Notes: generated from the sequence alone by a model not told the origin. A stretch of DNA of 64,000 nucleotides from Agrobacterium albertimagni AOL15 (GCF_000300855.1 NZ_ALJF01000010.1:62001-126000), one strand, 5' to 3'; counted from the stretch's first letter, positions 17,518 to 26,229 are shown. Numbers and translations: made by a program.

Positions 17518-20500
17518 TCAGTCTGCCAAGACCCTCGGCGACGGAAAGGTCACCTCGACCAGCGTGCCTTCGTTCGGCGTCGACGAGATCGCAAACTGGG
17601 CCCGGTTGGCATCGACCATGGCCTTGGTCAGCGGCAGGCCGAGACCGGTGCCGTCGCCGCGATTGCGCGGCGTGCCGGTCGAAACCTGCCGGAAAGGCTT
17701 CATCGCCTGCTCGAGTTCACTGCGCGACATGCCGATCCCGGTGTCCCGGATCCGAAGCACGACGCTGCCATTCGCCTCATAGGCTGTCGAAACGATGATT
17801 TGCCCGCCGGACGGCGTGAAGCGGATGGCATTCGCCAGGATGTTGAGCACGATCTGCTTGATCGATCGCCCGTCGGCCACGACATTCGGCACGGCCTGCG
17901 ACAGTGCGGTCCGGATGATCACCCGCTGGCCATTCGCCTGCGGCTGCACGATCGATACCGCCGCCTGCACGGCCTCGTTCAGACCCACAGAGGAGAAGTC
18001 GAGCTCCATCTCGCCCGCCTCGATCTTGGAAATGTCGAGCAGGTCGTTGACGATGTCGAGCACATGTCGGCCCGAGCGCACGATGTCATGGGCATATTCG
18101 CCGTAGCGCGGATGACCGACGGGACCGAAATGCTCGTTGGCCATCATGTCGGCAAAGCCGATGATGGCGTTGAGCGGCGTGCGGATCTCGTGGCTGACAC
18201 GGGCCAGGAAGTCGGTCTTGTGGGCGTTGGCCGTCTCAGCTGCGCGTTTTGCATTGCGCAACTCTTCCTCGGTCCGCTTCCATTGCGTGATGTCGCGAAT
18301 GACGGCGCAATAGCCGTTGGACGAGTTGAGCCTGCCAATGGTCATGAACAGCGGCAGGAAACCGCCCGAGGCCTCGCGGCCGATCACTTCGCGCCCGTCG
18401 TTGAGGACGCTGGCGACGCCATGACCGGAAAGCCCGTTCAGATAGTCGAGGATCGACTTCTGGCTCTCATGCGCAAACAGCATGACGAAGGGTTTGCCGC
18501 GCGTTTCCATGTCGTCGAAGTTGAAGAGCGCGCTTGCCGCACGGTTCATCGAACGGATGTCTCCGTCGGAATCGAGGATCACCACGCCGTCGGTCGCGGT
18601 TTCCAGGATCGAACGTAACTCGTCGATCTCGACCTTCAGACGCGCGACTTCGCCCGCCTGCGCCGGTGTCGCGACAGGGGCAACAATCTCCATCTCGGGC
18701 TCGGCTGGCACGTCCGGCCGGACCTGTTCCTCAGGCTGGGCGATCAGTGCCAGCATCAGGGCGGTGGTTTCCGCGAAGCGCACGGACTGCAGCCGTGCGG
18801 TGACCGGCAGCAGGCGATCATCGGCACAGAGCGCCACGACCTGGCCTGCCTCGTCACCGGGCTCTTCCAGATCACGACGCTGGATCAGCGTGTCGAGACC
18901 GCCGGCCTCGTCAAGTTCGCCCAACGTCTTGTAGCCCGTCAGCGCGAAAAATTCCGGATTGGCGTGGATCAGCCGATCGCCGACATGCACCAAAAGCGCG
19001 ACAGGCATCAGGTCGATGATATCGGCGGTCAGGCTGCGTTCGCGTTTTCCGGCCGGCCGATCCGTTGCGAAAGCTGGCAAGCTCGCTTCGACAGCCAGTT
19101 CGGAAACGGATGCGCTCGGCTCGGTCGGCGTGACCGCGCTTGCAGGCTCCGGCTGGCTGGGCTCTGGCGTTTTCGGTGAAGGCGTGGACGGCTGCTCCCG
19201 CAATACAGGCGGTTCGGAAGGCGCAAGCGACTGCTCGACCTTCGCCCTGAGGCTCAGCGGATCGAGCTTACGGGCGATCTCCTGGAATGCCGCCTGTTCG
19301 CCGGGTGTCAGGCTGTCGCGCTGACGGACGCGATGATCCTGCAACTGCACGACCTTGTCCGGCAGACTGGGTTTTCGCGGCTCCATGATCCGCAGCACCG
19401 GTGGCTCGAAGTCAACAGGGCGTGAGGGCGCAGGCTCCTCGGTGCCTTCTGCTTCCACACTCGGCTGAACCTCGTCGATAACGTCGTTTTCATCATCCGC
19501 ATCGATTAGGTCATCGAGGATTTGTTCGCCAGCTTCGGCTATCTGCTCTTCGACATAGTCTTCCGGGGGATGGATCTCGCCTTCGCTGAGTTCACTCAGG
19601 AACTCCGCGAGCTCCTCGTCCCGGTCGCTATGCATACCGGTCGGCAGTTCCTCAGGCGTATCGACGGTAGGCTGCTGCTCGACAAAGGTCATGCCGATCG
19701 CGTCCGGATCGTCCTGTGCGTCGGCGACCCTGACGATCCCGAAGCCGCGGAAACCGTCGAATTCGCGATTGCGCGTATAGGTCGGCAGGGCCGCCAGATC
19801 GACGGGCACGACCAGCCGGGTTCCTTCGACGGGCCAGTAGATCGTCTTGCCGGACCATGTGTCGCGCTTCTTGAGAAGCTCGCCGATCTTGCCGTCCGGA
19901 TCGAGGTTGAAAAGGGCTGCAAGATCGGAGAAGGCGACGCCCTCGATATCGGCCGCACGCGGACCGACCGCCTGGGCGAACTCCGCGGAAACTTCGCTGA
20001 AGCGGCCCTCAGCATCGATCTTCCAGACGAAGCGTGTGGCGCGCCGATCCTGACGAAACGCGAAGCCTTCGCCGTCGATGTGTTCGTCCGCGAGCCTGCT
20101 CGTCGGCGCGACGGTCGCCGCAGCGGGGGGCTCAACGGGCTCAACGATTTCATTGGTCGCGGACATGTCCGCTGCCGCGATCACAGGCGGTTCGTCGGAC
20201 TGTTCGGTCGTCTCTGAGGTGGGCAGATCCGGCTCGCTTGCGAGCGCATCTTCGGTCTCATCCGCGAGCTCGACATCCTCGTCCACCGTTTCGTCCTGCT
20301 CGTCGAATGCGTCGGTTTCCGGTTCGATCTCCTCGATATCTCCAAGGGCGGCAATCACGCTCTCGAAGGGGGCCGCAGGCGAGGGGAGTTCGGCCGCTTC
20401 TGCCATTGACTGATCCGCGGAGATTGCGAAGTCTTCCGTCTCCGTCTCCGTCTCCGTCTCCGTCTCCGTCTCCGTCTCCGTCTCCGTCTCGGTCTCGTCT

Positions 20501-21258
20501 TCGACAGTGTCGTCGGCCCGGACAGGCTCGGCGATCGCGGTCGGCAGATCCTGCTCCTTGTCTTCCGCAAAGTCGTCACTCGGGTCCATCTGGCCGAGGA
20601 TCGTCTCGACGGCAAACAGAAGATGGAGCGCCGGCGCGTCCGAGATCTTGCCGATAGCGGCCGGGAGATAGCCCCGGCCCGTCGGGATCGGCCGCTTGAC
20701 GAGCCGGTCTCCATCCGCCTCGACCAGGTTGATCAGCATGCGCGCCGTCTGCGGCGTAATGCCGAGGCTCGGGAAGCCGTTGGAGCTTGCAACCAGGCCG
20801 CCCTCGCCATCGAGCACCGCCATATGCGTGTCCGGATCGTCAAAGCCGCTCATCAGCTCCTGGGCCAGCTGCTTGTCCCCGCTCGCGCGCTTGAGGGCCG
20901 GCAGCGAGAGCAGGATCACCGGCTCACTCTTGCGAATCTCGATGCAGTCGGCAGAGGCCGTGATCGGCAGCTTCTGGAAGCCCGAGGTGATGCGCAGCAT
21001 CAGGCTGCGGCTGTCGCCCGGCGCTGACAGCTGGCGGGCAACCGTTTCGAGCTGCCGGAAGGTGATGTCGGAACGGTTAGGGCCTTCCTCGAGAAAGTCG
21101 TAGATCGAGTCGGCGCCGAAGAAGCGCGCACCGGCGCCGTTGCACCAGAGAACCCGTTCCAGTCCCGGCGCAAACAGCACGAGCGCCTCGCCCCGCGCCA
21201 GACGCGGTCGGATGAGGTCGTGCACGGCGACATCGATGAATGGGTATTGAGCGGGCAT
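17518..21258 (-). CDS. Very large PAS-domain sensor histidine kinase
   Basis: A 1,246-aa soluble kinase. The C-terminus holds HisKA with the phospho-acceptor His at ~1023 (RVSHEIRTPLNAIIGF) and an HATPase domain (NILANAIRFTP, DTGIGMSRSE, GDGTGLGLPL). Three PAS-like regions are readable, one at ~430-520, one near 790-870 and one at ~900-1000 just before the kinase core. The N-terminal half is acidic and low in complexity, including a TE repeat. No membrane segment is seen. The layout resembles PdhS/PleC-type cell-cycle kinases of Rhizobiales, but the identity is inference. ATG 21258 is preferred to the TTG at 21291. The gene is divergent from the phasin gene. Confidence 0.88.
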   Translation of the reverse strand: MPAQYPFIDVAVHDLIRPRLARGEALVLFAPGLERVLWCNGAGARFFGADSIYDFLEEGPNRSDITFRQLETVARQLSAPGDSRSLMLRITSGFQKLPITASADCIEIRKSEPVILLSLPALKRASGDKQLAQELMSGFDDPDTHMAVLDGEGGLVASSNGFPSLGITPQTARMLINLVEADGDRLVKRPIPTGRGYLPAAIGKISDAPALHLLFAVETILGQMDPSDDFAEDKEQDLPTAIAEPVRADDTVEDETETETETETETETETETETEDFAISADQSMAEAAELPSPAAPFESVIAALGDIEEIEPETDAFDEQDETVDEDVELADETEDALASEPDLPTSETTEQSDEPPVIAAADMSATNEIVEPVEPPAAATVAPTSRLADEHIDGEGFAFRQDRRATRFVWKIDAEGRFSEVSAEFAQAVGPRAADIEGVAFSDLAALFNLDPDGKIGELLKKRDTWSGKTIYWPVEGTRLVVPVDLAALPTYTRNREFDGFRGFGIVRVADAQDDPDAIGMTFVEQQPTVDTPEELPTGMHSDRDEELAEFLSELSEGEIHPPEDYVEEQIAEAGEQILDDLIDADDENDVIDEVQPSVEAEGTEEPAPSRPVDFEPPVLRIMEPRKPSLPDKVVQLQDHRVRQRDSLTPGEQAAFQEIARKLDPLSLRAKVEQSLAPSEPPVLREQPSTPSPKTPEPSQPEPASAVTPTEPSASVSELAVEASLPAFATDRPAGKRERSLTADIIDLMPVALLVHVGDRLIHANPEFFALTGYKTLGELDEAGGLDTLIQRRDLEEPGDEAGQVVALCADDRLLPVTARLQSVRFAETTALMLALIAQPEEQVRPDVPAEPEMEIVAPVATPAQAGEVARLKVEIDELRSILETATDGVVILDSDGDIRSMNRAASALFNFDDMETRGKPFVMLFAHESQKSILDYLNGLSGHGVASVLNDGREVIGREASGGFLPLFMTIGRLNSSNGYCAVIRDITQWKRTEEELRNAKRAAETANAHKTDFLARVSHEIRTPLNAIIGFADMMANEHFGPVGHPRYGEYAHDIVRSGRHVLDIVNDLLDISKIEAGEMELDFSSVGLNEAVQAAVSIVQPQANGQRVIIRTALSQAVPNVVADGRSIKQIVLNILANAIRFTPSGGQIIVSTAYEANGSVVLRIRDTGIGMSRSELEQAMKPFRQVSTGTPRNRGDGTGLGLPLTKAMVDANRAQFAISSTPNEGTLVEVTFPSPRVLAD
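20435..20494 (-). repeat. Hexanucleotide tandem repeat inside the kinase gene
   Basis: Nine perfect TCCGTC units (20435-20488) plus one TCGGTC variant, read as alternating Thr-Glu on the minus strand. Unit loss or gain changes the linker by two residues without shifting frame, so allele length may vary between strains. Confidence 0.9.
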
Positions 21259-21397
21259 TTCGGGACCTGTCGCTTCATGACCTGCAAGCAAATTAACAGA
21301 TTTTTAATAGCTAGGCAGTGCCTTTGGGTCCAGAAAGTCGGCACCCTTTCGATTGATAAGGTTAATCCGCCGCGGTTTTCAACATGCAGAAAATCTA

Positions 21398-21432
21398 ATT
21401 GTGCAGTGCACAATGATATTGCAATGCACAAT
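21398..21432. promoter_or_regulatory. Palindromic operator upstream of the phasin gene (PhaR-like)
   Basis: A perfect 17-bp palindrome with arms ATTGTGCA/TGCACAAT (21398-21414) is followed by a second partial copy ending TGCACAAT (21418-21432). A TATATAG box lies just downstream at 21442-21448. PhaR-type regulators of polyhydroxybutyrate granule proteins bind TGC/GCA-paired sites upstream of phasin genes, so this is a likely phasin operator; the assignment is inference. Confidence 0.6.
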
Positions 21433-21504
21433 ATGAGGTGCTATATAGGGTTCATGAATGAAACGAAGGGGTCGCCGAGATCCCGCGACAAGAGGAAATG
21501 CATC

Positions 21505-21945
21505 ATGAACACCAAGGATATCTTCTCTTTCTCCTCCTTCGATCCTTCGAAGATGCAGGAAAGCTTCCGTGACTTCGCCGAAAAGGGCGCAGTTCAGTCG
21601 AAGGAAGCCTATGCCAAGATGAAGTCTGCCACGGAAGAAGCCACGAAGACCGTGGAAGCGACTGTCCAGACGGCCCAGGCCGGCACCGTCGAACTCGGCC
21701 TCAAGGCCATCGACGCGATGCGCACCAATGCCGATCTCTCGCTCTCGCACATGGAAGCGCTTCTCGGCGTGAAGTCCATGGCTGAACTGGTCGAACTCCA
21801 GACCGCCTTCATCCGCAAGCAGGCTGAAGTGACGATCGAACAGGCCAAGTCGATCCAGGAAACCGCCAAGAAGGTTGCCGAAACGATGACCAAGCCGGGC
21901 AAGGAAGCTGCCGAAAAGGTCATGTCCTCGCTCAAGGTCGCCTGA
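21505..21945 (+). CDS. Phasin-family granule-associated protein
   Basis: A 146-aa amphipathic helical protein. The pattern SKEAYAKMKSATEEATKTVEATVQTAQAGTVELGLKAIDAMR, followed by SLSHMEALLGVKSMAELVELQTAFIRKQ, is the Phasin_2 family. These proteins coat polyhydroxybutyrate granules and control their size. ATG 21505 follows AGAGGA; the longer frame to 21220 would cross the operator. A strong terminator closes the gene. The short 3' tail (MTKPGKEAAEKVMSSLKVA) matches family C-termini. Confidence 0.9.
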   Translation: MNTKDIFSFSSFDPSKMQESFRDFAEKGAVQSKEAYAKMKSATEEATKTVEATVQTAQAGTVELGLKAIDAMRTNADLSLSHMEALLGVKSMAELVELQTAFIRKQAEVTIEQAKSIQETAKKVAETMTKPGKEAAEKVMSSLKVA

Positions 21946-21982
21946 TCGACCGCGATTGGTGAAAATCCTCCCAAGGATCTAG

Positions 21983-22009
21983 AGGCCGGGCACAGCGCCC
22001 GGCCTTTTT
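21983..22009 (+). terminator. Terminator after the phasin gene
   Basis: Stem AGGCCGGGC / GCCCGGCCT with a short loop and TTTT behind it, 38 bp beyond the phasin stop. Confidence 0.9.
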
Positions 22010-22108
22010 CATTTCCAGAGCCTTTTCACGCAATGCGCAGAAAGGGCTTGAAAAAAAATCCATCTGCTCGTATGTGACCCCTCGACGGCGTCAGCGACGC
22101 GGTCATGT

Positions 22109-22185
22109 GCGGTTGTAGCTCAGTTGGTTAGAGCGCAGGTTTGTGGCACCTGAGGTCGGAGGTTCGAGACCCCCCAACCGTACCA
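22109..22185 (+). tRNA. tRNA-His (GTG anticodon)
   Basis: A full cloverleaf: acceptor GCGGTTG pairs with CAACCGT, D arm GCTC...GAGC, anticodon stem CAGGT/ACCTG with loop TTGTGGC (anticodon GTG at 22143-22145), T arm with GGTTCGAGAC, and an encoded CCA at the end. The base before position 1 is T, so the G-1 that marks tRNA-His elsewhere is missing; position 73 is A and the first pair is G-T. This combination is known in a group of alphaproteobacteria whose histidyl-tRNA synthetase no longer needs G-1. Confidence 0.96.
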
Positions 22186-22363
22186 TTTTCTCCACATATC
22201 TATCTGGTATCTGCTCCTGAGAGACGCACTGCGTTTTGGCGCCATCCGGCATCGCTCAAATGCGATCGATTCCGTTTACCCGAATGAAAGGCCTCTAACA
22301 CTTGGTCCTTTCGCCGGCTGCGACTTCCTGCTCTGGTCCTCTGCGTCTGAATGGAGGCCCTAG

Positions 22364-22657
22364 ATGGAACGACGGAATGAGATGCGGCGGTGCTGCGAAC
22401 TGAGTTCGCTGGTGCTGATGTTCGGCTGCCACTTCCGCGCCTTCATTTCCGACTGGAGCCCGAAGGGACTGAGACTGGAACTGAGAGACGGGCTGATGCT
22501 CGGCGATCGCGAGGCCTTCGTCCTGCATTCCGGGCGCTTCGGCGTGCTGCACGCGCAGGTGATCTGGAGGCGAGATAAAGAGGTCGGGGCTCGCATCCGC
22601 AATTGGCGAACGGCGGCGGTGGCCGACAGACACCATTTCCTGGGCCTTCACGACTAG
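22364..22657 (+). CDS. PilZ-like domain protein (97 aa)
   Basis: Starts at ATG 22364 with GGAGG seven bases upstream. The sequence has a PilZ layout: a basic start (MERRNEMRR), a DWSPKGLRLEL segment matching the (D/N)xSxxG motif, and the strands GDREAFVLHS...VLHAQVIWRRDKEVGARI. PilZ domains bind cyclic di-GMP; both the basic RxxxR-type residues and the DxSxxG motif appear present. It stands alone between tRNA-His and ilvE. The match is by eye and the N-terminal block is slightly unusual (two adjacent Cys), so binding is not assured. Confidence 0.6.
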   Translation: MERRNEMRRCCELSSLVLMFGCHFRAFISDWSPKGLRLELRDGLMLGDREAFVLHSGRFGVLHAQVIWRRDKEVGARIRNWRTAAVADRHHFLGLHD

Positions 22658-22694
22658 GCCGCTCTGTCTGTCCATCCGCATTGATCCAGTCATG

Positions 22695-22726
22695 AAAAAC
22701 CCCGCCATGCTGACATGACGGGGTTT
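22695..22726. terminator. Bidirectional terminator between the PilZ-like gene and ilvE
   Basis: AAACCCCG.CATG / CATG.CGGGGTTT stem with a 4-nt loop; A and T runs on both sides fit termination of the convergent genes. Confidence 0.85.
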
Positions 22727-22753
22727 CCGAAGATGCGCAGGCGCGCTCTGGGC

Positions 22754-23857
22754 TCAGACGCGCGTGACTTCCTTTACCCAGCCATTGACGTCAGCGACGG
22801 AGCCGCGCTGGATGCCGGTCAGCTGGTTGCGCAGCTTCTCGGTTTCGATGCCGGTGCCGGCATTGCCGATGACGAACTCGCCGCCGGGATGGCGCACGGT
22901 GCCGATCGCGGCAACGACGGCAGCCGTCCCGCAGGCAAAGGCCTCGCGCAGCTTGCCGCTACGGGCATCCGCCATCCATTCGTCGAAGGAATAGGGACGT
23001 TCCACAACCTTCAAACCATTCTCGTTGGCGAGCTTGATGATCGAGGCGCGCGTAATGCCCGGCAGGATCGTGCCCGAGAGCGGTGGCGTGACGACGGTGT
23101 TGTCGTCCATGACGAAGAAGACGTTCATGCCGCCGAGTTCCTCGATCCACTTGTGCTCGGCGGCATCGAGGAAAACGACCTGGTCGCAGCCGCGGCTTGC
23201 CGCTTCCTTCTGGGCAAGAAGGCTGGCCGCATAGTTGCCGCCGCACTTGGCAGCACCGGTACCGCCAGGGGCTGCGCGCGTGTAATGCTCGCTGACCCAC
23301 AGCGTGACCGGCTTGCTGCCGCCCTTGAAATAGGGGCCGACGGGAGAAGCGATGACGCAGAAGATGTATTCGCGCGAAGGGCGGACGCCGAGGAAGGCTT
23401 CGCTGGCGAACATGAAGGGGCGCAGATAGAGGCTGCCTTCACCCTCCGGAACCCATTTGGCGTCGATCTTGACCAGCTCTTCGACCGCCTTCAGGAAAAG
23501 CTCTTCCGGCACGTCGGGCATGGCCATGCGCTCGGCCGACTTGTTGAAGCGGCGGGCATTCTCTTCCGGGCGGAAGAGCGTAATGCGACCGTCGGCACCC
23601 TTATAGGCCTTCATGCCCTCGAAGATTTCCTGGGCGTAGTGCAGAACGCTTGCCGCCGGATCGATCTGGAACGGCTTGCGGGCCGAAACTTCCGGGCTGT
23701 GCCAGCCCTTGTCGACATGCCAATGCACAACCGCCATGTGGTCGGTGAACAGTGTTCCAAAGCCCAGGTTTTCGAAAGCCGCGAGCCGCTCGGCTTCCGG
23801 CATGGGCGAGGCATTCGGAACGATCTGGAAGTCGAGAAGTGCGGGATTCGTGGTCAT
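22754..23857 (-). CDS. ilvE: Branched-chain amino acid aminotransferase
   Basis: A 367-aa PLP enzyme that makes leucine, isoleucine and valine from their keto acids, with glutamate as donor. Family blocks are intact: LHYAQEIFEGMKAYKGADG, YLRPFMFASE, and AKCGGNYAASLLAQKEA. The PLP lysine region is CDQVVFLDAAEHKWIEELGGMN, and the late EAFACGTAAVVAAIG follows. The length fits the eukaryote-like (BCAT-II) subclass common in rhizobia. ATG 23857 is preceded by a modest AGGCTCTCC site. It is convergent with the PilZ-like gene and lies downstream of hupE with no clear functional tie. Confidence 0.95.
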   Translation of the reverse strand: MTTNPALLDFQIVPNASPMPEAERLAAFENLGFGTLFTDHMAVVHWHVDKGWHSPEVSARKPFQIDPAASVLHYAQEIFEGMKAYKGADGRITLFRPEENARRFNKSAERMAMPDVPEELFLKAVEELVKIDAKWVPEGEGSLYLRPFMFASEAFLGVRPSREYIFCVIASPVGPYFKGGSKPVTLWVSEHYTRAAPGGTGAAKCGGNYAASLLAQKEAASRGCDQVVFLDAAEHKWIEELGGMNVFFVMDDNTVVTPPLSGTILPGITRASIIKLANENGLKVVERPYSFDEWMADARSGKLREAFACGTAAVVAAIGTVRHPGGEFVIGNAGTGIETEKLRNQLTGIQRGSVADVNGWVKEVTRV

Positions 23858-24014
23858 GGAGAGCCTGTGCCTGAGCTGTTCACGGTTGCGATGGCCACGC
23901 CGATGGAGCGGTCGCAGCCGGTGCCGTCGTTTGTGCGGTTTGATCCCGGTTTGTCAACAGAAACCGTGCTATCGCGATGCAGCAAAACGCTTGGTCTGCA
24001 GGGCCAAAGGCGGT

Positions 24015-24632
24015 TCAGCCCGTCACGAGCCCGAACAGGAACCAGAAGCCCGCAAGCGCTATGCCTGCGCCGAGGCCCTGGACCAGCTTTCCACCGGCGA
24101 TCGGCCTGAGGGCGGCCCCGATCGCGATGCCGACGACGTGGATGACACCGGTCGACACGACGAAGCCGACGGTGAAGGCCGCGGGATCGCTGGCGCGGGG
24201 TGCCAGAACGCCATGTGGATAGCCATGCATCAGCGCAAAGGCTGCAATCAGCGCCAGCGCCACCCATTCCGGCGCCCGCCAGGCGGCTGCGATCGCGCCG
24301 CCGAGCACGATGACCGACAAGGCGATCCCGTATTCGATCGGTTGGCCGGGCAAAATGCCGGTCATGCCGATCAGTCCGCCGATGCACATGATCATCGGGA
24401 ATGTTGCCGGCAGCGTCCAGACCGATCGCCCGCCCATCTGCGCGCCCCAGAGCCCGACGGCCAGCATGGCAAGCAGATGGTCGAAACCGGCCAGCGGATG
24501 GCCGAAGCCCGATCCAAAACCGCCGAGTGGTCCGTCCATCACATGGGCGCTCGCCGGCAGTGCCGAAAGGAGTGCAAACAGAAAGGCGGGAAGGCCGAGA
24601 TGAAGCAAGGGCTGGCGCATGTCAGTATCCAT
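24015..24632 (-). CDS. HupE/UreJ-family membrane protein
   Basis: A ~205-aa membrane protein with a signal-like first segment and the family motif HPLAGFDHLLAMLAVGLW near residue 45, followed by about five more hydrophobic segments. HupE/UreJ proteins are thought to import nickel (or cobalt) for hydrogenase and urease, based on the HPxxGxDH motif. No urease or hydrogenase genes are in this window, so the partner enzyme is unknown. ATG 24632 and ATG 24620 are both possible; neither has a good ribosome site. Confidence 0.85.
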   Translation of the reverse strand: MDTDMRQPLLHLGLPAFLFALLSALPASAHVMDGPLGGFGSGFGHPLAGFDHLLAMLAVGLWGAQMGGRSVWTLPATFPMIMCIGGLIGMTGILPGQPIEYGIALSVIVLGGAIAAAWRAPEWVALALIAAFALMHGYPHGVLAPRASDPAAFTVGFVVSTGVIHVVGIAIGAALRPIAGGKLVQGLGAGIALAGFWFLFGLVTG

Positions 24633-24715
24633 GGGTGATCAGATCAGCGCAGTCTAGCTGCGTCGATCACAACGGAAAAGCGTCCTCAAAAACGCACTGT
24701 GGCTGAAGAGCCTTG

Positions 24716-25597
24716 TCAGCTGAAGATCGCGCGATCTTCGTCCACGGCATCCTGCAGGAATTGCACCACCGCCCGGACCCGAACGAGTTCGCGGGCGCTT
24801 TCGTGGAATGTCGTCCAGTAGGCCCGCCGGATGGTGATTTCGGGCAGGACACGAACGAGGTCGTCATGCTGCCGGGCGATATAGCTATGCAGGATGCCGA
24901 TGCCCGCACCCGCCAGCACCGCCTCCGTCTGGCCGATCGCAGACGAGATCTCGAAGCCGGCATTCCAGTCGCGCATCACCTCGCCGGTGAAATTCAGAGA
25001 CGGGGTGAAGATCAAATCCTCGACATAGCCGATGCGTCGATGGGCCTTGAGGTCTTCGGCAGATGCCGGCAGGCCGTTTGTTTCGGCATAACGCTTCGAG
25101 GCATAGAGGCCGAGCGTGTAATCCACGAGCTTGGACGAGATGAGGCGACCCTGATCCGGGCGCTCCAGGGTGACCGCGATATCGGCCTCGCGCTGTGACA
25201 GCGAAAAGGAGCGGGGCACAGGCACGAGCTGGATCTTCAGTTCCGGATGGCGCTCGATCAGCGTGCCGAGCCGGGAAGCAAGGAAGAAGACGCCGAAGCC
25301 ATCGGGCGCGCCGATCCGCACGGTGCCGGCCACCTGGGTGTCCGTCCGCCCGAGCCGGGCCTGAACCTCCAGCATTTCGGTTTCCATTCGCTCGGCAGAT
25401 CCGAGAAAGGCCTCGCCCTCGGCGGTCAGTTCGCAGCCATTCGTGCGGCGGATGAAGAGCCGCGTCTTGAGGGCGGTTTCCAACGACGTAAGCCGCCGCG
25501 AAAGCGTCGCATGGTTCAGGCCGAGCCGCCGCGACGCCGCCAGAATCTGGCCGGTTCTGGCGACGGCCAGAAAGATGCGAACGTCATCCCAGTTCAT
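24716..25597 (-). CDS. LysR-family regulator
   Basis: A 293-aa protein with the N-terminal LysR winged helix (WDDVRIFLAVARTGQILAASRRLGLNHATLSRRL) and a substrate-binding domain (VRIGAPDGFGVFFLASRL, then ADIAVTLERPDQGRLISSKLVDYTLGLYAS). It is separated from mmsA by a two-gene Rrf2/flavoprotein unit. LysR regulators of this kind often sit next to mmsA, and a dyad before mmsA at 27185-27202 could be its target. That link is inference. Confidence 0.9.
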   Translation of the reverse strand: MNWDDVRIFLAVARTGQILAASRRLGLNHATLSRRLTSLETALKTRLFIRRTNGCELTAEGEAFLGSAERMETEMLEVQARLGRTDTQVAGTVRIGAPDGFGVFFLASRLGTLIERHPELKIQLVPVPRSFSLSQREADIAVTLERPDQGRLISSKLVDYTLGLYASKRYAETNGLPASAEDLKAHRRIGYVEDLIFTPSLNFTGEVMRDWNAGFEISSAIGQTEAVLAGAGIGILHSYIARQHDDLVRVLPEITIRRAYWTTFHESARELVRVRAVVQFLQDAVDEDRAIFS

Positions 25598-25628
25598 GCC
25601 CGGGCCTCCTCGGCTTGAGGTCGAGGCA

Positions 25629-26090
25629 TCATGTTTCGAAACCTTGTGCGCCGCTGCTCAAGCCCAGCATCTCTAACCGCCGGTCGAAGTTATCAGCGAT
25701 GTCCGAGAGTTTGAGCGTTGCAAACCGGGAAAGCAACAGCGCCTCGGCCTCCCGCCGTGCATCCTCAAGCGCTTCATTGACCGATATCTCGACGAGACAA
25801 CCTGCGTGGTCCGACGCGCTGACAAGGCAGAAGAGTTCCGGTCGCTCGAGCGCTTCATACACGTCGAGCAGGCTGATCTCGTCCAAGCTCTTGGTGAGCG
25901 TCCACCCGCCGCCATGCCCCTTCTCGGACTGCACATAGCCGCGCTCGCGCAAGCCTGCCATGGTGCGGCGCACGACCACGGGATTGGTGTTCAGCATCTT
26001 GGCGATCAGCTCGGAGGTCGCAGGCTCGCTGCGCCGTCCAAGATGGATCAGCACATGCAGCATGCGGGACAGGCGGCTATCCCCGCGCAT
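25629..26090 (-). CDS. Rrf2-family regulator with two cysteines
   Basis: A 153-aa Rrf2 regulator: helix-turn-helix at ~22-48 (ATSELIAKMLNTNPVVVRR), wing GHGGGWTL, and cysteines at 88 and 98. Classic Fe-S members such as RirA and IscR carry three Cys, so this one may sense redox through a disulfide or thiol. ATG 26090 follows AAGGAG. It is divergent from an FAD oxidoreductase across 139 bp that contain a 10-bp inverted repeat, which suggests that it represses both itself and the oxidoreductase. Confidence 0.88.
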   Translation of the reverse strand: MRGDSRLSRMLHVLIHLGRRSEPATSELIAKMLNTNPVVVRRTMAGLRERGYVQSEKGHGGGWTLTKSLDEISLLDVYEALERPELFCLVSASDHAGCLVEISVNEALEDARREAEALLLSRFATLKLSDIADNFDRRLEMLGLSSGAQGFET

Positions 26091-26177
26091 CGGGTTCTCC
26101 TTGGTTTGCTTTCATACACCGGTAGCCCATGCCAGCTCTCGCAACAAGTCGAGTTACATCACTTGACAGGGCTCCGT

Positions 26178-26217
26178 CATGTAACTTAATAAGATACATG
26201 ACTTTGAAAGTTACATG
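26178..26217. promoter_or_regulatory. Inverted-repeat operator between Rrf2 and flavoprotein genes
   Basis: CATGTAACTT (26178-26187) and AAGTTACATG (26208-26217) are perfect inverted repeats with 20 bp between them. A further GTTACAT lies at 26153-26159, and ATACATGACTT occurs inside the spacer. The site overlaps the flavoprotein start region, fitting repression by the divergent Rrf2 protein. Confidence 0.65.
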
Positions 26218-26229
26218 ATGGAATGCACG

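Noticed and set aside
20034-20657. Arg/Pro/Ser-rich plus-strand frame opposite the sensor kinase
   Set aside because: It is the antisense reading of the TE repeat and acidic linker; its composition is an artefact of GC-rich codons.
22295-22708. 137-codon minus-strand frame opposite the PilZ-like gene
   Set aside because: Low-complexity, histidine- and proline-rich sequence with no ribosome site. The plus-strand frame has a good site and a recognisable domain.
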